In this document: in pieces, positions 23,852 to 31,689 of the stretch
Layout: each line of letters starts with the position of its first letter
Numbering within the stretch: the stretch's first letter is position 1
NCBI RefSeq assembly: GCF_014897315.1
Contig: NZ_JABUYL010000001.1
Span: forward strand, 310,001-374,000
DNA from: Proteus sp. FME41
GTDB lineage: Bacteria; Pseudomonadota; Gammaproteobacteria; Enterobacterales; Enterobacteriaceae
Reading direction: 5' to 3'
Length of the DNA stretch: 64,000 nucleotides
The notes under the pieces: generated by a model
Databases searched by the model: none
Seen by the model: the letters and a program-made list of their open reading frames with translations, nothing else
What the model was told of the DNA's origin: nothing
Program-made: the position numbers and the translations under genes

Positions 23852-24077
23852 CTGTAATTATCCTCTTAAGTCGTTCCGTTGATTTAGTAGGAATTTGGGG
23901 GAGAGACAGATAGCCCACATAACGAGCTTCTCTATCAACCATCCACTTGCGGCCAACTTTCATTGCGGGTGGTGCAATAAGGTTATTCTTTGCGTATTTT
24001 TGTAATACCGTCATGCAAGGAGAGGCATCTCCAAATTCCAACCTTGCCCACGCTTCAAGAGTCACCATTCTTGACAT
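23826..24077 (-). CDS. xis: Excisionase (Xis)
   Basis: 83 aa. The pattern MVTLEAWARLEFGD..P...VLQKYAK...I.PPA.KVGRKW.VDREARYVG is that of lambdoid excisionases with a winged-helix fold that bend att DNA during excision. Overlaps the start of int, the usual arrangement. Confidence 0.85.
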   Translation of the reverse strand: MSRMVTLEAWARLEFGDASPCMTVLQKYAKNNLIAPPAMKVGRKWMVDREARYVGYLSLPQIPTKSTERLKRIITDGCPTTNP

Positions 24078-24146
24078 ATTTTCTCTCCACGTTATTTATA
24101 CTCAATTTAAATAAATATTAATTAGCGTAATCTGTTAAGCAGTATT

Positions 24147-24656
24147 TTAAATAATATGAATAGCGATATGAGGATAAGGTAATCCAATCGGTGCAAAAGG
24201 AATATCATCATCAAAGTCTATTCGGGGTTCATTATGTTTAGGAGATTGTTGTGGGCTCCATTCGTGTTGATGAGGTGATGGTTGTGATTTCTGGTTTCCT
24301 GCCTGATTGTTGTTACCTAAAATTTGCATTGAGCCATTAATATTCACTACAACTTCCGTGCTGTATCTGTCTTGTCCATTTTGATCTTGCCATTTACGTG
24401 TTTGTAATTGGCCTTCGATATAGATTTGTAAACCTTTACGCAGATATTCACCAGCGATTTCGGCAAGTTTTCCGAATATCACAACTCTATGCCATTCAAC
24501 ACGTTCCTTGGCTTCACCTGATTGTTTATCTTTCCATGAATCGCTGGTGGCTAATGTAATATTAGTGACCGCATCGCCATTTGGGAGATAACGCATTTCA
24601 GGATCTTGACCTAGATGTCCTACCAATAAGACTTTATTTACACCTTTACTTGCCAT
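24147..24656 (-). CDS. ssb: Phage single-stranded DNA-binding protein
   Basis: OB-fold SSB (1-110, starting [20 protein letters not shown]) with a Q/N/P-rich linker. The acidic tip DFDDDIPF is present but followed by a further ~15 residues ([15 protein letters not shown]), so it is not at the very C-terminus as in host SSB. Its ATG overlaps the erf stop by one base; they form the left early recombination unit. Confidence 0.92.
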   Translation of the reverse strand: MASKGVNKVLLVGHLGQDPEMRYLPNGDAVTNITLATSDSWKDKQSGEAKERVEWHRVVIFGKLAEIAGEYLRKGLQIYIEGQLQTRKWQDQNGQDRYSTEVVVNINGSMQILGNNNQAGNQKSQPSPHQHEWSPQQSPKHNEPRIDFDDDIPFAPIGLPYPHIAIHII

Positions 24657-25267
24657 TACATCACCTCCAATTCTGATTTTCTGATGTTATATACTTCCTT
24701 TGCTTTTGATTGTTCAGGCGTTTTTCTGAGTAACTTCCATGTTTCACCAAATTCTTTTTTCAAAATATTGAGATCTGTAATAGCCATTGCTGAATTAGTA
24801 AAATTTTTCAATATTTGATCTGGTGTTCTCGGTACTACATTGTGAACTTCTGCATCCGCATCGATTGCTGTTTCTTCGGTTGGTATGCAAAATGTTTGGA
24901 AAGCTGCGTATTTATATGCAATAGACATGGCTTTGTTTGTGGCTTTGTCTCCGCTATCCATCGCTTCACCATAAGTCACAACCGTGTGTTTACTTCCGTC
25001 TTCAACAGAAACAAATTCAAACTCAGCTTTCACTACGACATAGAATAACAAGCCACCTCTTTGTGTTTGTCTTTCCGTGACGGTACGTTCAATGATCCGT
25101 GGAAGAATCAGCAATCCATGCTTAACTAGAGCAGGGGCAAGGGCGTTATATACCGCGTCAATTCCTCTGAACATAAATCCTTGTTGTTGGTTTACACTTC
25201 CTTTTTTAATGCCCGTTTCAGCCATTTCTCTAGCAACATTACTAATAGCTTTGTATACAGCAGTCAT
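24656..25267 (-). CDS. erf: ERF-family single-strand annealing recombinase
   Basis: 203 aa. The family pattern is clear: [21 protein letters not shown], followed by [22 protein letters not shown] and FCIPTE. These proteins pair complementary single strands in phage recombination and concatemer formation, usually with an SSB, which is encoded next to it. Confidence 0.88.
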   Translation of the reverse strand: MTAVYKAISNVAREMAETGIKKGSVNQQQGFMFRGIDAVYNALAPALVKHGLLILPRIIERTVTERQTQRGGLLFYVVVKAEFEFVSVEDGSKHTVVTYGEAMDSGDKATNKAMSIAYKYAAFQTFCIPTEETAIDADAEVHNVVPRTPDQILKNFTNSAMAITDLNILKKEFGETWKLLRKTPEQSKAKEVYNIRKSELEVM

Positions 25268-25268
25268 A

Positions 25269-25595
25269 TTAATCCCCTAAATATTGACCTTGACGGCGAT
25301 CACTTCCGTAGTAATCGACTTCAAATTTATTACTAGGTACATATGTCCTTTTTGAATCTCGTTGGGCTCGAATATGCTCAGGAAGAGGAGGGTGATTCTT
25401 GGATGCATCTAAATTCATATACCAAAGCGTCATAGCGAGTCGCTGTTCAGCTATGCTAGGCGAATTGTTAGGTATTTCTCCTTCAATAATAGCTATTGCA
25501 TGAGCGAGAACTTCCTTGAAATTCCTTTTCGGAGTAGATGAACTTAGTCGAGGGTATTTATCATTTGGGTATATTTGATTATTAAAATTATTCAC
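25269..25595 (-). CDS. Hypothetical left-operon phage protein
   Basis: 108 aa, hydrophilic, proline-rich, with a helical middle (EVLAHAIAIIEGEI). No family recognised. One base separates it from erf, so it belongs to the left early operon read from pL. Confidence 0.55.
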   Translation of the reverse strand: MNNFNNQIYPNDKYPRLSSSTPKRNFKEVLAHAIAIIEGEIPNNSPSIAEQRLAMTLWYMNLDASKNHPPLPEHIRAQRDSKRTYVPSNKFEVDYYGSDRRQGQYLGD

Positions 25596-25607
25596 AAAAA
25601 ATTACCT

Positions 25608-25793
25608 CTATCCATAGAGCCTATTCATTGGGATATTTATTTCTTTGCATACCTTTGCGTTGTATTGATGTTTTATGCTATAAGCCTGTTTTAATGTCTG
25701 ATTGGCCTTATTCCATTCATGTTTATTTTTGAGAAAACGGGCGATCCTTGCTTGGCTTTGGGCTAAACAAAGTGTGTATTTATCAATGTTCAT
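25608..25793 (-). CDS. Hypothetical small phage protein
   Basis: 61 aa, basic and helical (SQARIARFLKNKHEWNKANQ). The start was chosen at MNIDKYT because AGAGGT lies 4-5 bases upstream; a start 12 codons earlier has no such site. Left early operon; function unknown. Confidence 0.5.
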   Translation of the reverse strand: MNIDKYTLCLAQSQARIARFLKNKHEWNKANQTLKQAYSIKHQYNAKVCKEINIPMNRLYG

Positions 25794-25894
25794 GTTTACC
25801 TCTGGATGTGCAAAACCCTCACTAATCAAGTGATAGTGATTAATATATTCTGGTGTTGGCGAAAAAAAGATTTAGACGAGAGGAAATATTTTTA

Positions 25895-26125
25895 TTAATG
25901 TTTAACTTTGTTTACTAAGGTATTTAAAACGGCTTTTTTTAATGCCGCTTTGATCGCATTTTCTCCAATCGAATTATCTGAGAAGTCGCTTAGTAATATA
26001 GCTAACTCAGGGATTTCATCTGAAGCATTTATTTGAGTGTTTACTTCTACTCGATGTGGTTTATTTTCAATATGATTTAAAGTTAATTTGAAGTTAATAA
26101 CGACAGAAGTATCTTGTTGAGTCAT
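25895..26125 (-). CDS. Hypothetical small phage protein
   Basis: 76 aa with a beta-type N-terminal half (INFKLTLNHIENKPHRVEVNT) and a helical C-terminal half ending in a basic tail. No family recognised; left early operon. Confidence 0.45.
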   Translation of the reverse strand: MTQQDTSVVINFKLTLNHIENKPHRVEVNTQINASDEIPELAILLSDFSDNSIGENAIKAALKKAVLNTLVNKVKH

Positions 26126-26181
26126 TTTTATTTTCCATTTATGATGTTTTGATAATTAAGATAATAAAAGTTATGGAAATA

Positions 26182-26631
26182 TTACTCTTTAAGTAATTTT
26201 TTTAATTCTATAATTTTATCAATAAGTATATTTACCTCAGAGTCAGTAAGGATGTTACTGCTCAAAATTGAAATTTCTTTTTCAATAATTAATATTTCAT
26301 CATCTATTGAGTTAGCTTTTGGTATCATTTCTAAATATATTTTTTTTACATCTTTATCCAAATCTTCAAATTCCTTTTTAAAGGATTTTATATCCGACAA
26401 TGTTTTCATATATTGAGGTAATTGTTGTTTGTTAAACTCATTTGATTTGAGTAAACATTTAATATTTTTTATCTCATATTCTATTGGTCGGTTATGAGCT
26501 CGTTTCAAACTGAATGCTTCAATTGAGGAATTAAGTTTTGCTAAGTTTTCATTTAATGATTCTAATATAGATGTAGTGTGCTCTAAAACCCTATTGGCAC
26601 TATTAATTATGTCGAGAATATTTTTTTTCAT
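26182..26631 (-). CDS. Hypothetical coiled-coil phage protein
   Basis: 149 aa, almost entirely predicted helix with heptad-like spacing (residues 5-45 and 75-148), rich in Lys, Glu, Ile and Leu. More AT-rich than its neighbours. No family recognised. Left early operon downstream of N. Confidence 0.5.
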   Translation of the reverse strand: MKKNILDIINSANRVLEHTTSILESLNENLAKLNSSIEAFSLKRAHNRPIEYEIKNIKCLLKSNEFNKQQLPQYMKTLSDIKSFKKEFEDLDKDVKKIYLEMIPKANSIDDEILIIEKEISILSSNILTDSEVNILIDKIIELKKLLKE

Positions 26632-26758
26632 TATTGAACCACATCGTTAGAATAAAATAGCTTAGATTATAGTATCTCCTTCATATAAAATATGAGATGA
26701 AAGTCAATCATTCAATTAATTTGATATACTGATCATCCAATATAAGGTGGTTTCTAAT

Positions 26759-27079
26759 TTATCTTGCAGTGACACAAAATTTGTCCTTTGATTTTTTTGT
26801 TCTAACACTCGAAAACATAACTATGTTTGGTAAACAACAGTTATCAGGTGATGATTGATACTTAGGTTCAATACTTCTAGTCACAGGAATGTGGCTTAGC
26901 GATAGTGTCTTTTCAACGCGGTTTAATTTTTTAGTTTCTAGTTGAAATATTGAGTCTAGTTGCATCTCAATATCTCTAATTGCAATGGCTTCGACTTTCC
27001 GTCTGGCATGACGTCTATTTGCAGAGTTACCACGTAAAAAGTCTGGTTTGCGTGATTTCTTCACTTTTATAGTTGCCAT
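26759..27079 (-). CDS. N: Antitermination protein N (P22-type)
   Basis: 106 aa. Residues 18-36 (NSANRRHARRKVEAIAIRD) match the arginine-rich boxB-binding helix of phage P22 N (NAKTRRHERRRKLAIERD), and the following IEMQLDSIF resembles P22 IIDSIF. First gene after pL and nutL, as in lambda. N binds boxB RNA and, with Nus factors, makes RNA polymerase read through terminators. Strong because the partner RNA elements are present on both sides of the immunity region. Confidence 0.85.
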   Translation of the reverse strand: MATIKVKKSRKPDFLRGNSANRRHARRKVEAIAIRDIEMQLDSIFQLETKKLNRVEKTLSLSHIPVTRSIEPKYQSSPDNCCLPNIVMFSSVRTKKSKDKFCVTAR

Positions 27080-27156
27080 ATATCCTCCAAACAGTTGGCT
27101 TTAGTGATTGGTGATAAAATAATGAAACACCAATCCGAAAACCTTCTGAGAAGGTT

Positions 27157-27222
27157 GACGCTTTATCAGCGTCGCCGTTCTGGTAGCTAATACACAGCTC
27201 GCCACCATCGTTGTTAAAGAAC
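27157..27222 (-). promoter_or_regulatory. nutL: nutL: boxA and boxB for N antitermination
   Basis: Read on the minus strand: boxA GTTCTTTAACAA (27222-27211), a 37-nt spacer able to form a hairpin, then boxB GACGCT-GATAA-AGCGTC (27173-27157), a perfect 6-bp stem with a GATAA loop. The P22 boxB loop is GACAA. Confidence 0.82.
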
Positions 27223-27252
27223 ATCAACGTGCTGTGTTCCGTTGATGTTCTT

Positions 27253-27297
27253 AGTTTATTAAATACTAAAATACAGGTCAAGTATTTACTAAACACT
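27253..27297 (-). promoter_or_regulatory. pL promoter and OL operators
   Basis: Minus strand: TTGACC (27281-27276), 17-bp spacer, TAAACT (27258-27253). Operator-like palindromes AGTGTTTAGTAAATACT (27297-27281) and AGTATTTAATAAACT (27267-27253) overlap the -35 and -10. The same words overlap pR. Confidence 0.78.
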
Positions 27298-27389
27298 ATT
27301 TAGTTAATGGTTAACAAAACCATGAATGTTAAGCAAATTTATTTGTAAAAAACTTAGATTGTAGCGCAGATCACTTTTGGATGAATGGA

Positions 27390-27428
27390 AGATGAAAAAG
27401 AAAAGCCCTATCCTAAGTTGAAAGGGCT
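27390..27428 (-). terminator. Terminator after the PIN gene
   Basis: Minus strand AGCCCT / AGGGCT hairpin followed by TTTTCTTTTTC, four bases after the PIN-gene stop. It isolates the cI-side transcript from the pL transcript. Confidence 0.8.
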
Positions 27429-27431
27429 ATA

Positions 27432-27941
27432 TTATTGTTGCGAGAGAATGAATTGGACTTGAAAATTCCTTAGAAGCTCATTAGTTCTAATAGTTTTAAC
27501 ATTAAAATAATCACAAATATCAGGTATTTTTGGCTTACAACTATTGTTTTTATCTCTAATTTCGTGAGTAACCACAATGGAGTTTGTTGCTTTTGCTTTT
27601 GCTATGATCCATGGATCTGCAACGGATAAAAAGTTTTGTATATGGGGTAAGCTATTTTTATGTCTTGGTGTATATTCTTTTTGAACATAATTTGCAATAG
27701 CACGAAAATGTACTTGAGTTTCCTGATCATCAATGCTTTGGAAACAATGCCTTATGTTTTTTGACCAAGAACATATTTCATCATCTCGTTTTTGTAATTC
27801 ATCAAAGACATTTCGAATACTTATTAATTGTCCATCTATGAATTTAGAACCCATAAATTCCCAGAAACCAGGACATAAATCAAAACAATAATAATCATTT
27901 TGAGCTTGAATAAATATATTTGCGTCAATTAGATAGCTCAA
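27432..27941 (-). CDS. PIN-like (DUF4411-type) putative nuclease toxin
   Basis: 169 aa. The N-terminal SYLIDANIFIQAQNDYY and the following FDLCPGFWEFM are characteristic of the DUF4411 branch of PIN-domain proteins. Candidate metal ligands are the aspartate in LIDANIF, the aspartate in SVADPWIIAKA and acidic residues near THEIRD. PIN domains are Mg2+ ribonucleases and are common toxins. Its start overlaps the end of the Xre-ImmA gene by 4 bases, so the two are co-translated. Confidence 0.8.
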   Translation of the reverse strand: MSYLIDANIFIQAQNDYYCFDLCPGFWEFMGSKFIDGQLISIRNVFDELQKRDDEICSWSKNIRHCFQSIDDQETQVHFRAIANYVQKEYTPRHKNSLPHIQNFLSVADPWIIAKAKATNSIVVTHEIRDKNNSCKPKIPDICDYFNVKTIRTNELLRNFQVQFILSQQ

Positions 27942-29062
27942 AGCCCGAACTCCTTCTGAGCAAATGCATATAGTTTATTTGGCTGTATTCCTGTTAAACT
28001 TTGAGCCTCTCTTAAAAGTATTTTTCCTTCTAACGCCTGAGTAATCACGGCAATAGTAAGACGCTCACTAGTTCTCACTTTTTGGTTGCGATTATAATCG
28101 CCACCACTAGAGGTACTTTTTTCATTTATTATACTTACGTATTGTGTATATTCATGTTTGCTTATCAGTTTTAAATCTACAGCTCGCCTAGCTATTACCC
28201 AGCTACTAACTCTGAAAATATCTCTCAACATATCAATATTTTCTTCAAGAGATATACTATTATTCCATTTTTCTAAAAATATTATTTCTGGAGTTAAATA
28301 TTCAGCAGCAGCAGCATTGCAAATCATCTCTTCTTTTTCTCGAGAGTTTATAGATAGATCAGATATTGCGGACTGGCCGAGAATCAGATGAGATAACTCA
28401 TGAACCAAAGTAAATATTTGTGCTGCTTTTGCATCGTTAGTGTTAATAAAAATTACTGGTGCTATCTTATCTGCGATACAGAACCCTCGAAAATCATCAA
28501 CACTAATAGGTCTTGTATTATTGCTTTTTACAACACCACTTCTCATGACTAGAATTCCAAGAGACTCTATTTTTTTTACTAATACGGAGAAAAAATCCCT
28601 CCATTTACCTCTAGTTGGCGGAATTTGAAGGTCAATGTATTCTTTTATTGTAGCTACAATTTGCTTAGGGTGACTATTAGGTGGGAGCTTACCAATTAGC
28701 TCAACTTCAGGTATCCCATTGGATAAGGCATAATCTCTATACCAATCTTGTTTAATTAACACATCACTAATAGTGTCTTTTAGTGCTACACTCACCTCGT
28801 TATTTCTACTTCCCACAGTTCTCCTATCTGGGATTGGTAGATTTTCTTCTGGTGGCGTATTGAGATATAAATACCCAAACGGTATTTTTGTTATATTTGC
28901 ATATCGTTGCGCTTGTGCAAAAGAGATAGGTTCTTTACCTTCTTCCCATGCAATAATTACATCAACAGGCTTTTTGAATTTTTCAGCAATATAATCCACA
29001 GAGAGAGAAGCTCTGCATCTCGCCCATGTAAGTATATTGTTGTTTATAAATGCCTGTGTCAT
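27938..29062 (-). CDS. Xre HTH + ImmA/IrrE metallopeptidase, partner of PIN protein
   Basis: 374 aa. N-terminal helix-turn-helix (about 10-70), linker, then an ImmA/IrrE zinc peptidase domain with HELSH at 221-225 and a downstream EMICNAAAAEYLTPE that supplies the third ligand. A family pattern is a DNA-binding repressor fused to a protease that is paired with a toxin gene. It lies downstream of cI on the same strand, the place of rexAB in lambda, so it is probably expressed in the lysogen. The role as antitoxin is inferred. Confidence 0.85.
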   Translation of the reverse strand: MTQAFINNNILTWARCRASLSVDYIAEKFKKPVDVIIAWEEGKEPISFAQAQRYANITKIPFGYLYLNTPPEENLPIPDRRTVGSRNNEVSVALKDTISDVLIKQDWYRDYALSNGIPEVELIGKLPPNSHPKQIVATIKEYIDLQIPPTRGKWRDFFSVLVKKIESLGILVMRSGVVKSNNTRPISVDDFRGFCIADKIAPVIFINTNDAKAAQIFTLVHELSHLILGQSAISDLSINSREKEEMICNAAAAEYLTPEIIFLEKWNNSISLEENIDMLRDIFRVSSWVIARRAVDLKLISKHEYTQYVSIINEKSTSSGGDYNRNQKVRTSERLTIAVITQALEGKILLREAQSLTGIQPNKLYAFAQKEFGL

Positions 29063-29191
29063 TGTATGCCTTGATATGTTATACGCTATTCTCTTTATTT
29101 GAGTATGTATTTAACTGAATAAAATATCAATTTGGTTATACCTATTATTTCTTATACATCACAACATCTTTCTAAAGATGCTATGAGGCTA

Positions 29192-29833
29192 CTAAAAAAG
29201 TGTTTTACCTGTTTTTTCACAGATATCAATAAACTTGATAGGTTTAACTATAGCTGCGACATAATGAATTGTATCTACTTGATCTGGTGATAACGTTATT
29301 GGTTTATGTGAGTTGTTGATACTGGTGAACTGATAGTCGCCATCTCTAGTCTTATTAAAGATTTTTATCATGTTGTGACCATCAATCGTGCGTACAAATA
29401 CCTCGTCACCTGTTTTTACTGATGTATTCGGTTCAACGACAACATACTCACCTGATTGAATGCGAGGCCACATGCTGTCACCTTTAACTTTAAGCCCGTA
29501 TGCATCAACATCATCACTGTATATTTTTAACCATCCACTATGGGCTTCAATCATATCAACAGCACCATCGACACCTAGAAATGCTTCGCCACGTACTTTG
29601 ACTAAACCTGATGGTACTTTACCTATGAATTCAACCTCATCATCCTGAATATCTTGGGTATCCAGATAACCAATAGGCATCCCATAGTCTCTTTCTAGAC
29701 GACGAGCTGCCTTCTCTCCAAACGATGATTTACCACTCATCAGTTGAGATATATAGCTTTTCTCTTTAGTGGGCAGGGTTTTACCTTTAAACCACTGTGA
29801 GAGCTTTATTTGTCTTAATTTTTTTATTTCCAT
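29192..29833 (-). CDS. cI: Prophage repressor CI (LexA/S24 type)
   Basis: 213 aa. N-terminal helix-turn-helix (about 10-55), linker, then an S24 peptidase-like domain with catalytic S120 in GDSMWP and general-base K157 in NMIKIF, so it should self-cleave with RecA after DNA damage. Divergent from cro across an operator region. Maintains lysogeny of prophage 1. Confidence 0.93.
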   Translation of the reverse strand: MEIKKLRQIKLSQWFKGKTLPTKEKSYISQLMSGKSSFGEKAARRLERDYGMPIGYLDTQDIQDDEVEFIGKVPSGLVKVRGEAFLGVDGAVDMIEAHSGWLKIYSDDVDAYGLKVKGDSMWPRIQSGEYVVVEPNTSVKTGDEVFVRTIDGHNMIKIFNKTRDGDYQFTSINNSHKPITLSPDQVDTIHYVAAIVKPIKFIDICEKTGKTLF

Positions 29834-29848
29834 ACCTTTATTTTGATT

Positions 29849-29901
29849 AGTAATGACTAAACAAGCAAATACTTGACGTTTTGTTTAGTGTTTAATAAAC
29901 T
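29849..29901 (+). promoter_or_regulatory. OR operators and pR promoter
   Basis: pR: TTGACG (29873-29878), 17-bp spacer, TAAACT (29896-29901). AGTGTTTAATAAACT (29887-29901) overlaps the -10; a second, weaker site is at 29849-29865 (13 of 17 matches to the OL1-like site). Same promoter and operator layout as pL. Confidence 0.78.
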
Positions 29902-29929
29902 CCATATTTGAAACTAATGGAGAGTAAAT

Positions 29930-30157
29930 ATGGAGTTAAAAAAATATATAGATTCACTTGAGTGGGGTGGTGCTAAAGAATTAGCTGACCAATTAGGTGT
30001 TTCGAAGTCTTTCCTTTCTCAAATGGCATCTGGTGTTAGTGCTATTTCTCCTAAACGTTGTGTTGAAATTGAAATAGCAACAAATGGTGCAGTTACACGC
30101 AGAGATTTAAGGCCGGACGATTGGTATAAAATTTGGCCTGAATTAGAAACTGTATAG
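29930..30157 (+). CDS. cro: Cro-like repressor
   Basis: 75 aa, one helix-turn-helix (AKELADQLGVSKSFLSQMASG), of the YdaS/Cro-like type. GGAGAG lies 6 bases before the ATG. Transcribed from pR, divergent from cI, and followed by nutR and cII exactly as in lambda. Confidence 0.88.
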   Translation: MELKKYIDSLEWGGAKELADQLGVSKSFLSQMASGVSAISPKRCVEIEIATNGAVTRRDLRPDDWYKIWPELETV

Positions 30158-30164
30158 TTTTATT

Positions 30165-30217
30165 CGCTCTTTAACAATCGCAGTTTTTGACTGCTACGGA
30201 GTCGCTGATAAAGCGAC
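30165..30217 (+). promoter_or_regulatory. nutR: nutR: boxA and boxB for N antitermination
   Basis: boxA CGCTCTTTAACAA (30165-30177), a small hairpin GCAGT-TTTTG-ACTGC (30180-30194), then boxB GTCGCT-GATAA-AGCGAC (30201-30217). boxB has the same 6-bp stem and GATAA loop as nutL. Lies between cro and cII. Confidence 0.85.
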
Positions 30218-30299
30218 AACTTTTCCCCCAATATCAACTCATACGGAATGAGCCACGGATCATTATTGTCCCTTAGTTAACTCATAAGGACTTTAAACA

Positions 30300-30656
30300 A
30301 TGGAATGCGCAAATACACGCAAACAATTTAATCAATTTATCTCTAATCACCTAATCGCATCAGCATTGCAAGCATTGCAAGCATTGAGAAATAAAACTCA
30401 ATCTGCTGTGGCTAGAACGTTAGGTGTCCATGATTCAACAATCCTACGTCGAACTGAAAAATATCCTGAAATATGCGAAACACTTGTCGCATCGGGAATT
30501 ATTGATTTTGTGATGGAAGGAGAACGAAAAATCTCAGAAGAAGAGTACCGATTTTTGTGGAAACAAATGGGTGAACTTTCTCAAATGAAAATAAAAGAAA
30601 ACGCCTCGATTGCGGCAACAAACGAGGCGTGTTGTTCAATGGAATTCACCATTTAA
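30300..30656 (+). CDS. cII: CII-like transcription activator
   Basis: 118 aa. Helix-turn-helix in KTQSAVARTLGVHDSTILRRTEKYPEI, the lambda CII pattern, in the cII position after nutR. Lambda CII activates pRE and int transcription to favour lysogeny. The gene contains a 9-bp tandem repeat (30363-30388) encoding Leu-Gln-Ala repeats just before the DNA-binding helix. The host hflD gene, whose product antagonises CII in E. coli, lies 11 kb away. Confidence 0.85.
   Translation: MECANTRKQFNQFISNHLIASALQALQALRNKTQSAVARTLGVHDSTILRRTEKYPEICETLVASGIIDFVMEGERKISEEEYRFLWKQMGELSQMKIKENASIAATNEACCSMEFTI
30363..30388. repeat. 9-bp tandem repeat inside cII
   Basis: GCATTGCAA twice in tandem plus a partial third copy; in frame, so copy-number change adds or removes three residues. 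Confidence 0.85.
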
Positions 30657-30751
30657 CGTACAAATACACTGTATCAATATCCAGTTTTTATCACAAGGGG
30701 AAACTTCGGTTTCCCTTTTTTGATACAGCTTTGGAATGGAGAAATTATACC

Positions 30752-30925
30752 ATGAGACAAAGAATAAATCATGAATTTAATGGCTGTGATGAGCATAAAA
30801 ACATCATGAGAAATAGGCTATTACAAGAAATAACTCCACTCGGTTGTCAGCGTTTAAAGGAAGCATTGAAAGACGCAAAATTAAGGAAAGCACATCGAGA
30901 TAAGTTATTAGGAGAGCGAAAATGA
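30752..30925 (+). CDS. Hypothetical small phage protein between cII and O
   Basis: 57 aa, highly basic and helical (RQRINHEFNGCDEHKNIMRN at the start). I start it at the ATG giving MRQRINHE, with GGAG about 13 bases upstream. Its stop overlaps the next ATG, so it is coupled to the replication gene. No family recognised. Confidence 0.55.
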   Translation: MRQRINHEFNGCDEHKNIMRNRLLQEITPLGCQRLKEALKDAKLRKAHRDKLLGERK

Positions 30926-31689
30926 GTATGCTTCTAATGGCAAAAGCCATGCAATTACAGGTAGGGAGTACAGCGCAAAAAATGGTGCTGCTGAAACTTG
31001 CCGATAATGCCAATGATAAAGGTGAGTGCTTTCCTTCTTATGAAACTATTGCACGTCATTGCGAAATTAGCCGTCAAAGTGCGATAAACCACATTAAAAG
31101 TTTATGTAAAAAAGGGTTTGTTCGTAAAGTTACGCGAAAAACTGATAAGGGGCATACTTCCAATTTATATATTCTGGATTTGGAGGCTAAATCTCTTGAT
31201 GACGGTAGTCAAAATACAGTACCACCTAGTCAAAATTCTGTACCAGAGGTAGTCAAAGAATTTGACCACGGTAGTCAAACGGTTGGACTAGGGGGTAGTC
31301 AAAAATTTTTACCCAGAACCAGTCAGTCTTTTAACCAGTCAATTAACCCTAAAAAATTATCGTCTGACGACTTGAAACCTGCAAAGCAGATTTCAATTAA
31401 TCGACAAACTAACATTCCTTATCAGGAAATCATGCAAGCCTTCAACGAATCAGCAGGGGATAGATTACCCAATGCCGAATCACTGAATGACAAACGCAAA
31501 CGAGCAATATCCAAATTCCTGAAAGAGCTTAAAGAGCCTACAGTCGAATCAGCTAAAAATTATTTTGATTATTTTATGGAAACAGCGAGTGCTTGGTACT
31601 TTGGAGAAAATAATCGGGGTTGGCGAGCGAATTTTGATTATTTACTCAGACCAGAAACGGTACTCAAAACAAGGGAGGGAGCACTGTGA
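30922..31689 (+). CDS. Replication initiator, lambda O-like
   Basis: 255 aa. N-terminal winged helix-turn-helix (about 15-90: FPSYETIARHCEISRQSAINHIKSL), a flexible GSQ-rich middle, and a C-terminal domain (about 160-255) typical of phage replication proteins that recruit a helicase. The coding sequence of the middle region contains five iterons, so by analogy with lambda O the protein should bind the origin within its own gene. It overlaps the following helicase gene by 4 bases. Confidence 0.8.
   Translation: MSMLLMAKAMQLQVGSTAQKMVLLKLADNANDKGECFPSYETIARHCEISRQSAINHIKSLCKKGFVRKVTRKTDKGHTSNLYILDLEAKSLDDGSQNTVPPSQNSVPEVVKEFDHGSQTVGLGGSQKFLPRTSQSFNQSINPKKLSSDDLKPAKQISINRQTNIPYQEIMQAFNESAGDRLPNAESLNDKRKRAISKFLKELKEPTVESAKNYFDYFMETASAWYFGENNRGWRANFDYLLRPETVLKTREGAL
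31204..31303. repeat. Iterons: candidate phage replication origin
   Basis: Five copies of GGTAGTCAAA (one with CC for GG) start at 31204, 31225, 31248, 31270 and 31294, a 21-24 bp period (two helical turns). They lie in one orientation inside the O-like gene and are followed by an A/T-rich stretch (31353-31370). This is the layout of lambda ori. Confidence 0.75.

Noticed and set aside
27027-27296. 89-aa open frame on the minus strand over the pL leader
   Set aside because: It runs through pL, OL and nutL, and its last part overlaps the N start. The sequence is explained by promoter, operator and RNA elements.
30180-30194. Hairpin GCAGT-TTTTG-ACTGC as the boxB of nutR
   Set aside because: Its loop does not match the nutL partner; the GATAA-loop hairpin 7 bp downstream has the same stem-loop type as nutL and P22 boxB.
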